Shown one piece after another: positions 23,631 through 51,403 of a DNA stretch of 64,000 nt; position 1 is the stretch's first letter; each line of letters begins with the position of its first letter. Below the pieces are notes generated by a model. It did not search any database, was not told the origin of the DNA, and saw only the letters and a list, made by a program, of their open reading frames with translations. Made by a program: the position numbers and the translations under genes. Origin of the DNA: Owenia fusiformis. Lineage: Eukaryota; Annelida; Polychaeta; Sabellida; Oweniidae. The stretch spans positions 6,451,098 through 6,515,097 of the forward strand of contig CAIIXF020000001.1 in the NCBI GenBank assembly GCA_903813345.2, given 5' to 3'.

Positions 23631-23780
23631 CTTTGAAGATCAGAGTCCAAATGCCACCCACCAGATAGCGCCACGGATCATGCTAAACTTTTGACGCATG
23701 CGCAATAGAAGACCTCGATTTTGATGCCGGAAAATTTCATACATAAACTGCTCTCTTGAGGAGTTATTGTGGTATGTATA
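23631..23780. promoter_or_regulatory. Putative bidirectional ABCD3/SMARCA4 promoter
   Basis: This interval lies immediately upstream of the ABCD3 ATG and on the SMARCA4-proximal side. It contains CCACCAGATAGCGC (23658-23671), a 13 of 14 match to the CTCF core CCASYAGRKGGCRS. It also contains ACGCATGCGC (23694-23703), close to the NRF1 palindrome. A possible 5' splice site GTATGT near 23771, on the plus strand, could end a non-coding first SMARCA4 exon. No mapped transcript starts support this; it is inferred from motifs and gene geometry. Confidence 0.4.
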
Positions 23781-24240
23781 CACTGTTTTATGATTCCTGT
23801 TCAATTCTCATTATCTTTGGATCACACAGGTACACAATACGATTGGGTCTCTTGAAGGATATTTATAAAATCTTCATGTTTCTAGAATTTTTTTTGTCTT
23901 CATCAAACCGGAAATAGAATTTTCTGGTTGGAAAAATAGAATAATAAAGGATTTCACATCTTTCCTTCTTGTAGGCCTATATTATTTTAAAAACTCATCC
24001 GACATATCATATCTAAATTATAATGTTCTCTTTTGATTTCATTTTCTGATCTGTACTTTGATCTTTGCTACGATGAGTCTCGTTTGTTGTCATAAGATTA
24101 GCAATGGGCTTTCAAGAGAAGGGTATGCAACTCTGTGCACTAAGGGCAATCTACGTCTGATCCGTTTCTTTGATTCGGTTCTCTGCACATATTTTCTGAC
24201 CTTTCTGCGCCTCTAAAATTTGATCAGTTAATTTTTATTG

Positions 24241-24791
24241 CACATACCATGGGCTTTCAACTAGAAGGGTATGCAACTCTATGTAATAACATGAGACCTT
24301 CAAAATGAGCAATGACATGCTTCCCTTTTATGGCAATATTTCAAAAAGTATTAGATAAATGTATATGTTTTAGTATTAGTTTGAATAAAAATCAATTTTT
24401 AATATGATTTAAGCATAAAATATATTCAATATCATATAAAAGTAAACAAAAGAGACCAATAAGAATAAGAGTTATCAAGATGTTCTCTTTGAGTATTGCA
24501 TTGTGGGTAATTATTCAAGAACACATTCCAATAAAAAGATAATTTGTGGGAGAATGTTCACTTTCTGTATTGTCATAATTAGGATGAATTCCAATTTTTA
24601 TTAAATTATCAAGATGTATGTAGAAGATCATGTTTTTATTTTTGAGTTATTTCTTTTAATCATCAATAAAAAGTACAAAATAAGATTTTCTTGGAATGTG
24701 TACATTCTCCAATTTTGAAAACCCATGGCAATGTTTATGTATGAAATATGGGAAGTTGCCTACCCTTCTAGTTGAAAGCCCATGCACATAC
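24241..24791. mobile_element. MITE-like inverted repeat pair
   Basis: The phrase GGGCTTTCAACTAGAAGGGT occurs on the plus strand near 24251 and in reverse complement near 24761-24780. This gives arms of about 40 bp separated by about 470 bp. A third, direct copy of the phrase lies near 24109. There is no coding capacity. It lies in the SMARCA4/ABCD3 intergenic interval or a 5' intron. Confidence 0.55.
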
Positions 24792-24955
24792 GCAATGGTC
24801 ATAGTAAAAAACAGGATAGAATTTACCCAGGAGACATTACGTTCTCAGTTTGGGCCCTTTTGCCAAATTATTGATATAAAGCAACATTATTTCATTTATA
24901 TGTTTCGCCCATACATTTATTTTCCGTATTTGCCCCCACAGTCCATCATTATACT

Positions 24956-25826
24956 TTAAGGCCAGGGTGCATGTTGGGAAATTTTCTGGATTCCTCAATT
25001 GACCTTTTGCGATCAGATTTCAGGAATTTTGTTTATGGATACTGTTGTCACGTATTTCGTCTTATTGGTGTGACGTCATAAAGAAATGATGTTAGACATG
25101 ATGGAATCACGAAATGGCGGACACGTGGCAGTTTTGAGCTAAAAAATATTGTCGTTTCTTTTATGAAAACCACGGGTCAGATATTTACCAGGTATGCCGA
25201 TTTGACTAGATCATGAGTATATCTATATATGTGCGAAGTTTGGATGAAATTCATACTAAACATCGATGCCTATAAGCGCCCCCCGTTTTTGTCAAAATCG
25301 GGGGGCGCTTAACCGCTATCTAAATCATGTCAGTAAGATCTTAGACTTGGTATGTGCTTATCATGAATGTTGATCTAGTCAAATCGAATGCTTTCGTGAA
25401 AAATAAATCAATAAAGCACGAAATATAGAAGATAATCTCTCAAAATCAAGCATCTAAAGCTGGGTGGCCTAATTGTGACGTCACTACAAGATAGAATCCA
25501 TTCGGTGATCGCAAATCATCAATTAAGTCATATGTTATTTTTCAAACAAGAATAACTTCTTCCCCACATTGTCTATATCTTCCAGGTTTTCACAAAGAGC
25601 GCACTTATGTGCCTAGAAAAGACTTGTGAGAAGATTTGTTTTGTAAAATTTATATACTTTATCAAAACATTCTTCTCACAAGTCTTTTCTAGGCACATAA
25701 GTGCACTCTTTGTGCAAAACTGGAAGATATAGACAATGTGGGGAAGGAGTGATTCTTGTTTGAAAAATAACACGTGGCTCAATTTGAGGAATGCAGAAAA
25801 TTTCCCATCATGCACTCTGACCATAA
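24956..25826. mobile_element. piggyBac-like MITE (TTAA), interrupted by another element
   Basis: The ends GGCCAGGGTGCATG and, inverted, GGTCAGAGTGCATG flank an internal palindrome around 25600-25740. A TTAA flanks the left end; the right flank has decayed to ATAA. The same element, uninterrupted, occurs at 26475-26888. A separate insertion at 25003-25518 splits the left arm. Confidence 0.75.
25003..25518. mobile_element. hAT-like MITE nested in the piggyBac-like MITE
   Basis: The left end CCTTTTGCGATCAG and the inverted right end TGATTTGCGATCACC share TTTGCGATCA. The insertion is bounded by TCAATTGA (24995-25002) and TCAATTAA (25519-25526), a 7 of 8 match that fits an 8-bp target duplication. 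The uninterrupted sequence is visible in the sister copy near 26511. A GC-rich hairpin (AAGCGCCCCCCG with its complement) lies at its centre. Confidence 0.7.
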
Positions 25827-25884
25827 CATTCAACATACAACATGACCAGTACTGATTTTAGTAGTCTTGCTCAAAGACTGTATC

Positions 25885-25980
25885 CCTAGAGAGAAGGATA
25901 AAGGGGGGGGTACAGGGTCTTTTAAGCAAAACCTAGAGAGAAGGATAAAGGGGGGGAGTACAGGGTCTTTTAAGCAAGAC
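25885..25980. repeat. 48-bp tandem duplication
   Basis: Two direct copies start at 25885 and 25933, each containing CTAGAGAGAAGGATAAAGGG, a G run and CAGGGTCTTTTAAGCAA. This looks like a recent local duplication. Confidence 0.85.
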
Positions 25981-26470
25981 TATGATTTTAGATGCACAAT
26001 CTTTTACAAAAGTGTATGATGGATTATTTTAGGTTTAAATAACTACCTGGGATCATGGTCTTAAATTACTAAATAGTTTTGTTCACAGCATTGATGGTGG
26101 TGATTGAAATAGATAATATAGAAATAGATCAATAGATCCAAAATTTACGGTGCATGAATACATAGCACAGATTTTAAACCCGACCCAGCACCAATTGAAA
26201 TTCAGATTAATAGATTAAGCTGTATTGAAACTTGTTGAACCACTTGATAAGTTTAAGGCCTTTATAGGCATCACTAAATTAGGGGCAGGCGGTTTCAAAA
26301 TTTTGGGTTTGGTTTATAAATCAGTTTGTTTGGTTTTCAATCTGGTTCTTATCACACTATTGTATTCTGACATGAATATCATGATCATAAGAATGTATCA
26401 AAATTAGCCTATAAGGTTACTATGTATTTAATCTCATGTTAGAGGCTATATCTTGAAATTTCACAAATGT

Positions 26471-26892
26471 TTAAGGACAGGTTGCATGTTGGGAAATTTT
26501 CTTCAATCCTCAATTGAGTCACATGTTATTTTTCAAACATGAATAACTCCTTCCCCACATTGTCTTCATCTTCCAAGTTTGCACAAAGAGTGCACTTATG
26601 TGCCTAGAAAAGCCTTGTGAGAAGGTTTGTTTTGTAAAATGTATAAAAAATGAGAAAATTCAGTGAAAAAAAATTCTGAAAATTTTCTAATTTTTTTCAC
26701 TGAATTTTCTTGTTTTTTATACACTTTATCAAAACATTCTTCTCACATGTCTTTTCTAGGCACATAAGTGCACTCTTTGTGCAAAACTGGAAGATATAGA
26801 CAATGTGGGGAAGGAGTGATTCTTGTTTGAAAAATAACATGTGACTCAATTGAGGAATGCAGAAAATTTCCCATCATGCACCCTGACCTTAA
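26471..26892. mobile_element. Intact 414-bp piggyBac-like MITE
   Basis: Positions 26475-26888 are flanked on both sides by TTAA, the piggyBac target duplication. The terminal inverted repeats are about 28 bp and start GGWCAGGKTGCATG. A long internal palindrome centres near 26685. It lies about 270 bp upstream of the first SMARCA4 coding exon and belongs to the same family as 24956-25826. Confidence 0.85.
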
Positions 26893-27160
26893 ATAATATA
26901 TGTGTCAGCTGAATCTGATCAAATTAACTTGCTATTAAAAAACGAGATCAATGGTCGGGAGCTCCGCAATTTCAGTTATCCATCTAATAACTCCCTTAAA
27001 TTGATGTGTACAGACATGGGGTAACAATTGCATGTAATCTTGCTGGGGTTTGATGAACCTTTTCTAGATTTCTCCACCAGTTGCTGTAAATTATTTCAGT
27101 ATTAATTTTATGAACTCAACTCAAAAATGATTAAATTCATTTACTGAAATTCGTTTGCAG

Positions 27161-43696
<16,536 letters not shown>

Positions 43697-45810
43697 ACTC
43701 GAAAGGACGCTTAACTAAGAATGGTCAACATATTTTTGATTGAACCTATTAACACATGTTTAAGAGTATTTGACTTGAGTTAGACTCTGTTCGTGTGTTT
43801 TGGACTGAGAGCCAATTGCAATATTTATGGCTAATGTTAGAAAGCAGGATGTATAGAGCAAAGACTCATTTGTACAAATAAAGTTATTTTTTCATTACAA
43901 TGGACATAAAGGAGAGTTTGATAATAGATAATATTTTATCTACTAGAGTACCACTACCAGTAAGTTTTAAATGAGAGGACATTCAGATATCATAAATCAT
44001 TAATTTCTATATTGTTTAGGGGATACTATTTTTTATCTAAATGTAGTTGATTTAACTATAGATGGAATCCTATTAAATTGTGAAATGAAGTTCTGAGTAA
44101 AAAGGACATTTCTTTCCATGATTGTTTCCAATAGATTAAATCTTGGCCTGGAGAAAAAGTTTGAATTAGGCCGATGGACTTAATTCTTTGTTTCCAGTCA
44201 GTGATCAATTTGCCTGATTTTCAAAAAAGCAAACACAAAAATGTTCCTGGGAATCCAGCATATCATTCAAATTACTGCCAAAAATGGGTCAATTTACTCA
44301 AAATGAAAAAACTGATCTGTTTAAGGTGTGGATGGTTTCATAGATATAATAATTTGCAATGTGATACGAATATGACACAGTAAATATTAATTCAAATTGC
44401 ATGTTCTCATATTTTGCTTTGGAAAGAAAATGAGATCACAAAACTGCGTCAAAGGTTTGTGTTTTTCCTGTGTTTTTCCTTGGCTTGTAATAGTGCAACC
44501 TGACGGGAAACAGAATTTTAATCCATTGGACTTATTGGAAAATATTGCTCTATCTAAAATGTAGTTTATCAACTTTATGACTATAATACTCTCTCATGTA
44601 GAAACTTTTTCATGTAAATAATGTATTGGATGCTGTTTTATTGGTTTAAATTGTGTAATAACAATATATTCAAGTACTGTATCTATATATTGATTATGGC
44701 TATGACTTAATAGTCACTTCAGCCTTAATACTGATTTTACATCTAAAGGGCTATTCTTTCATGCTATTCTCCATTCATCAGTTTATTTCAATCCACAAGT
44801 ATTTGCATCCAATACATGATTGTAGTAGTATCTAATCATGAAACAAAATATAGAATGTTATATATTGTGTTTAGAAAATAAATGTATTGATGTAAACTAA
44901 GTGTATATTAAGTCTTGTTAAAATGAAATACTGTAAACAGCGCTCCATGGTAACATTGTCTGGATATCTGCATTATAGTCACGACTTTATATAAAACCAA
45001 TAACAAGCTATAATTTATCATCTGTAAATACAGTGATGGACAGACTTTAATGGCTCACAGCCTATCATTTGATATGGTTTCTTTTGCAGTCATTCATCTG
45101 CTGATGTCATCGGGAGACTTATTGTTTTAATAGCCACCATTTTTTTGTAACCGTTCTGGGACAATTGTTTAATTTCAACCAGATAGGGACGTTTTGATAT
45201 GTTAATGGCTTGTTTGGAATATTGGCTAAATATGCCTATTTATATAATACATTCCGTATATCACGAGAGTAACATCATCATGTCTTTAAAAGTGTCCTTT
45301 AGGAAGTGCCTGAAATTGCTACATGTTTTATATAGCATACGCCATGGTGAATACCAAACTTGTATTTACATAGTTGAAAAATACATATCTGTTATACATG
45401 TTATATAAATAATGTCTATACACTATGTAAATACATATTAATCAAACTATATGCATGAGCGACCTAGCACTCTGTTTATGATAATTGTCGTTAATAATTG
45501 ATGACCTTGTCTTTATATGTAATAGTGTGTTGTAATGGCCTCATATTCTGGTATGGTTAATAAGGTCTCCACTGTTTATGAGATCTTTAACCTAGCCGCT
45601 TGTTTGCGGCTTTTTCTTAGTGCGCATATCAAACTGGGGAATAATCTCGGTGTAATTATTGGTGATTATTGCCTTATTTCTTATTGTCCATGTTTTTATA
45701 AATTCCAATGTGGCCAAGTTCGGCTTATTCACAATTATTACCAGTTTATGTATAATATTGGTATTCCTTGGGAGATATTTGTTTATTATATTGGTAAGAC
45801 GTGATAGTGG
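43697..45810. other. SMARCA4 3' UTR and convergent intergenic region
   Basis: No supported exons. Probable polyadenylation hexamers AATAAA follow the stop codon at 43878 and again near 44877. The right part is shared with the 3' UTR of the converging minus-strand GPCR. A tail-only relic of the GTCACCAC family lies near 45172-45220. Confidence 0.6.
43878..43883 (+). promoter_or_regulatory. Candidate SMARCA4 poly-A signal
   Basis: The first canonical AATAAA, 182 nt after the TAA stop, followed by a T-rich stretch (GTTATTTTTTC). A short 3' UTR ending here is plausible. A second hexamer near 44877 could give a longer isoform. Confidence 0.5.
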
Positions 45811-48800
45811 TCACTCAGTTGCCTGGCCTGGTATGATCTCATCCTGTTCAGGAGTCACGGGAAACACGTTCTTACGTGGACTGGTCGGTCTCTTATTCAA
45901 ACCAGTTGTATGTGTGCTAGTCCCTCTTGATCGTGTCTTGGTCCTTGTTTGATGATCAGCCTCGACACCAGAATCAATACTTCTATCACCTATAGTAGCC
46001 ACGACAGGTTTGTTAGAGTTAATTGTCCCTATTCGGTCACGATATGAAAATATACACAACCCGCCACAGCAGCATTTCTTAGTCATGCGCCTCATGGCGT
46101 AGCGGAAGTCACGATTGAGGAGAGTGAAGACGTAGGGGTTGACGGCGCTATTGCTAAATGCTAGTAACGTCGTGAGGAGATCTGCGATGTACGGAACTTT
46201 GGCATCATCGTAGTTGACAAACCAGAAGTTGAGAACAACATACGGTCCCCAACAGATGAAGAAAGCACCTGGAAATAAAAGGGCAGACAGATGAGATAGA
46301 TAGACATGGACAAAATGTTAGTGAACTACAGAGCTAATAGATGATCAGTGTTATAAAAGAGATACGGTTCCTGGATGATTATTGCCGCCCTTTAACGCGA
46401 TCATGATTTAGTGTAAACTTACTTGGAAGAGTTGCCACTGCATAAATGAAATGAAATAGTATCAACTAATTTCTAAAATATTTGTCATTTCACAAATCAA
46501 GTTGCATTTACACGTGATATGGCTACCAGAAAGAGAACATCGACGAGTCTTGGTCGCACTGGCTGAAAAAGCGCCATGCTTTTTATCATTATTTGTTCAT
46601 TATTTAATAATTATGTCTCCAAAACTAGAGTCAAGACTACAGATGCCCCCGAATATACTTATGTCACGGTACATTGTTTTATGAAAGTGCTTCTATTACT
46701 AAATCATCAGATTTCCTAGGGATAACTTAAGACAAAATTATCATAGGATTTGATGTTGAAATGTATCGTCCAATTGAAACCATTAGGGTTTCACTTGTGA
46801 TACACCTAGTATTCACCCAATATTGGAAACCAGGTTTCAAGGGGCTCCTTGCAATGGATACTTTTTCCGATAACCATAACGTCACTGAGTCACTAGGGAA
46901 ACTTCTTAAAGAGCATTCACATCATTTTTCGTTCAACCTCGGTTAAAGACATTTCTTATGTAAAAACAAATAGGCTTTCGTTTGTCGTTTGATATGGCCG
47001 ATGATATGATGGTCCAAGTTCATTCGAAGTCATTTGAACCGATATCGGGCAGCCCCGCTTGGCTGTTAGTGTTAAATGATAAATGAAACCAAGAATATAT
47101 AATTATCTCCGGCCACAATCCATTTATCTTGTCAAAAATTGAAACCAATGACAGTTTTTGTCAGCTCGTTTTGCATCGTAATTCGTTATAACGAATCGTG
47201 AGACTTCAAGATAGGCAGAGTGGGATTGCCCATGGATTTTGCCCTTCTATGTTCTCTCTTTGATTTGTTTAGTACTTTAATTATCTGTAAATGTTAATAA
47301 CATTACGTTACCAAGAAATCTATTTTAATGATTCATTATTTACAGATCATTTACAACAGGAAAATAATCCAATAAATAGAAATAATATTAAATCTACTTT
47401 CACGAGGAGATAAACTGTAATCCCCTCTATAATCCCACATTACCATCAGATCATATTGCCCTCTTAATACTTATAGGCCTACACCCATAATCTCTGCCTA
47501 TAATGGGTCATAATCTAAGAATAAAATCTAATTGTAAAACTTATATAACAATACCGCATCTATTTATAATTTATTGTTATTTATATTAAAAAATAACCGA
47601 TGTGATTTCGTTGTAGTTGAGACGACGTAGTGAGATAATATACGTTTTAAAGAGATGATATATATTCCAAATGAGCTTTTAGCTTCCATAAAATTCTCTC
47701 GTTGATAGATAAATCATTGAGCGGTAAAACCATCTATTGTCTTTTAGTTACTGCTGAATAATGCTACTATGCTAGAGGTAAGTCTTATAATGTTTTATGT
47801 GAAAAAGAATTGAATCCACTAGACTTGCCACTAGTCCCTTTTGATCGTCTCGAAAAACTATTCTTGGCATTTTCATATTACATTATTCCATTACAAAGGA
47901 AAGCCTTGCAGAAGGTCGATAAATCCATCATCTTTTAGGGCATTGTCATCGTATTATTGCCTAGTATTGAAATGCAGCTATTAATGTCATTTATAGGATA
48001 CATATCTGTACATAATGAATAACACGATGGCATTACGTCACAATAAGTGGTTTGTGAAATGTTACGCCTCAGTCATATTTGTTAGGGCGGCCTTGCACGT
48101 TAAAATTCTACGGCCAATAGCAATTACAAGGCCGCTGTAGCATTTCCGATCCACGGTCACTCACTTTAGCAGTCACATATGCTATTGTAACCTTAGTAAT
48201 GGTACATGGGGGGGGGGGGGTTCTGGTCGTTTTCATTCTATATGACTTTTACTGATGTTGATAAACAAAAAGGATTGTATTAGGAGTTACTGAGCTAGGA
48301 TTGCGTCAATTATTAACGAATAAGAAGACTGAAAAGGAAGCATTATTTTATTTGAAAGGATGCACATTCCCTGAACACTAAATGCTATCGTGTCCCCTTT
48401 CCTAATTCACTTATCTCCCTATATATGTCACATTGGATTTTCAAAAATAAAATGCGGTGGTGAAAAGGGCTATTAAGAAATAAGTAAAACGCGTCCTCGT
48501 CTGAATTATCACTACTTTAGCTTAGATCTACACTTGAATTTAGTGCCAGAATGATAAATGTTATATTTCCTTAGTTCTGGTTTAAAACCAAAACAACTTT
48601 ATAAGAGCAATCGATAGAATCGAGTTCAAGAATTGTTGAATGCATGCTCGCAAAATACACCGGGCAGTTAGTACATCTTCTGCGAAAATAATATTGAAAT
48701 ACATGCATTATAAAAGAATTATAGAAAATTCACACATAGCTAGGCAAGGTCTGTCCGAATCCAGCCAATCAGAGCAGAGTATTCACATAATGAACAGTGT

Positions 48801-51403
48801 GTGAAATATCAATAACACATGAAAGGTCACTAGTTAAACAGTTGTCATGGTAATTAAAGGACTTTTCACCGTTTGACCCATGCAAAAAAATCCATTGAAA
48901 ATGTTTTCTTTTAGTGATTTCGTTCCTTTTGGATAATTTTGTAGAAAATATTGCAATGTGTGAAAATAACGTGAAGCCCAATTTAAGCCCAAGACCCAAT
49001 GCATTGTAGCTACTTCATTCCACTTAGGCGTTGTTTCCTAAACTTTGCATTCCCGCTGCGCGATCATGCAAAAGTTTGGAAACAACACCTTTATGGTATG
49101 ATTCAGCCCCGGGGATTCAGCAAACAATGCACTGAGTCCATTAAATCCTTAAATAAAAGTGTTGACGTTTCTTTGTGCACACTGTAGATCAGAATCTATT
49201 AAATTTGATATGAACACAAATTAGTAGTTTAAGCATCTTCATTTTATCCATACCGGTGTAAAAGGGAAGGAGGTCCTATCCAATTATGGTCCTACTCGCT
49301 ATTGATTTATATGGTGACCTTATTACAATTATTTTCCTTATTATTTATACACAGTCAGGGCCAGTAAGGGTCGTAAGGAAAGGGGACCATAATCCCTGGG
49401 GGACCATCATTTCTTTCACACCGGCACTTTCATTAACCACAGCTAATTAGTAGGTTAAACATTAAACAAGGAAGAAAAACAAGGGCACCAGGTTACGTCA
49501 GTCAATGAACCTTTCATCAGTAGTAGATAGTAGAATATCATCAAAACATTGTTTAATCAGGTTTTATAAAATCAAGCTTAAAGTACATCAAAACATCCGT
49601 TTAGTAATTTGACCTAGTAATTCAAAATCATATAAAATGAAAACATGATAATTTTTTGCAATATTGTCGATTGGATAATTTACGATATATTGTCAATTGG
49701 ATAATTGACGACATAGTGATTTCAGTTAGCTATGCATTCAGAAATCACATACAATTTAGAAATCACATGCAATTTAGAAATCACATAATTAAGAACAATG
49801 ACATCAATTTGCACTGATCGCGATACATGTAATTGAATCACTGACTCGGATCAATAAATCGTGACAAGAAATTATTTGTACTTCTATTCTATTCATCTTG
49901 TTTTTAATTGATATTGAAAGCTTTACCGGTTTTAAACAAGTGCCAAATCAAACAATTATATCGATTTTGTTGTTTTTTCCATTATTGTGAACCATGTGCG
50001 GTCAATTATGACTTTCAACATATCGTTCACTTAACCGGTAATTGATGTAAACGTCATTATGATTTTACTGTCTAATGAATAGCCCGCGCACCAATGACAA
50101 TGACGTTCGGCTTCTTTGTTGTATCGATATGTTGTGTTCGCGGATGTAATGAATGGCACAGAAGCCGTTATTATAAAACATTAAAATAATGTTTACAATA
50201 TTCCCTTTCCTTAATTGTTTTCAGGAATTTCAGTTTTTACAAAAAATATCATACCAAACAAAGTCTATACATCATTTGGATTATATGGGAGGGAGGGGTT
50301 TGCTTTTGACGGACACATTAATATTATGCATTCCCATAATACTTATGGTCAATTCATATCTGTAGTTCTAATTATTTGGTTTGGAAAAAGTTTCCGATGT
50401 CATTGTTCCGCACAATCAAAATGAAACGTTTAGCATCTCTGAGACAATCTACGAGTTGACTTTGAATTAACATGGAGGGGGTTGGCGGGTTGTATTGAAA
50501 ATAAACCAACTAAGAAAAATACCTACCAACTACAATAAATACAGTCTTCAACGTTTTCAAGTTCTTGGTTACTGCATTCATCTTTTTAGCAGTAACGTTT
50601 GTCTCTTTTTTCCTCCCGTTCTTTGATTTAAAAAATTGAAATCTCCTGGTTTTATTTGTATTAGTCTCAGTTTCCATATCATTTTGCCCTGCACTAGTGG
50701 ATTCACCTGTATCACAGTCTTGGGTTATTTGAGCTTGGATGGCAGCAATCCGACGGGCCTGCCGCCGGGCCACCTGAATAATTCGAAAATAGGAGAACAA
50801 CATCGCACCGAGGGGGATGAGTATTGCCCATATGATGAGGAAAGCGGAATAACTAATGCTGTGCCTCCAATTTGGGTTACATATGGGTATGGTCTGTGGA
50901 CGGAAGGAATATTTACCCCAACCATAGAGAGGCGTACTAGCGAGGATGATACTTTGGATCCATATATAGAGAACGCAGTATATAACACGATGATGTGTCA
51001 TCTCCATGGGGTACCGCAAGGGATGACAAATACTAAGGTATCTGTCCAGTGAGATTCCAGCTAGTGTTGCTATAGAAACCAGTAATAACATCTCAGTAAC
51101 AAAAACTGCAATCTGACAGAGCCAGTGGGGGTACTCCCAGTTGCAGACGTAGGCGGACATCACTGTGGAATAAATCCATAGAGGAAGGACAAATGTTCCG
51201 ACGGAAAAGTCCGTCACTGCAAGATTGATTGTGAAAATGTTCGTAACTGTCCGGAGTTTCGGCGTTCTGTATACCGCCGCGCACATCAGTGCGTTCCCTA
51301 CAATCGCTAATAGCATGATGGTGCTGATCGCGAATAGCTCTAGCCATAATGTCTCCACGTTCGTATATAGAACACACGGAGGTTCCTGGGAAGTATTCAA
51401 CAT
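45811..51403 (-). CDS. Class A (rhodopsin-like) G-protein-coupled receptor, orphan
   Basis: Two coding exons, 50527-51403 and 45811-46268, joined in phase 1 inside TM6, give 444 aa. Seven hydrophobic segments are seen. Class A landmarks: N37 in TM1, LAVTD with D65 in TM2, disulfide cysteines C96/C175, D120-R121-Y122 after TM3, W148 in TM4, P197 in TM5, C298-W299-G300-P301 in TM6, and N336-P337-Y-V-F340 in TM7. F340 replaces the usual Tyr of NPxxY. The residue at the aminergic Asp position of TM3 counts as Thr103, so a biogenic-amine receptor is unlikely. Asn3 lies in an N-glycosylation sequon and CCC after TM7 is a likely palmitoylation site. The third loop is long and basic. The ligand is unknown. 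Confidence 0.93.
46269..50526 (-). other. Large GPCR intron
   Basis: A 4.26-kb intron within the TM6 codons, with donor GTAGGT and acceptor TTTCCAG. It holds a 65-nt hairpin at 49026-49090 (arms around GTTGTTTCC and GGAAACAAC), a G run near 48208 and small AAATCACAT repeats near 49735-49790. No additional exon is supported. Confidence 0.7.

Noticed and set aside
50636-51052. 138-codon plus-strand ORF
   Set aside because: It is fully antisense to the first GPCR exon, whose reading frame has all class A landmarks.
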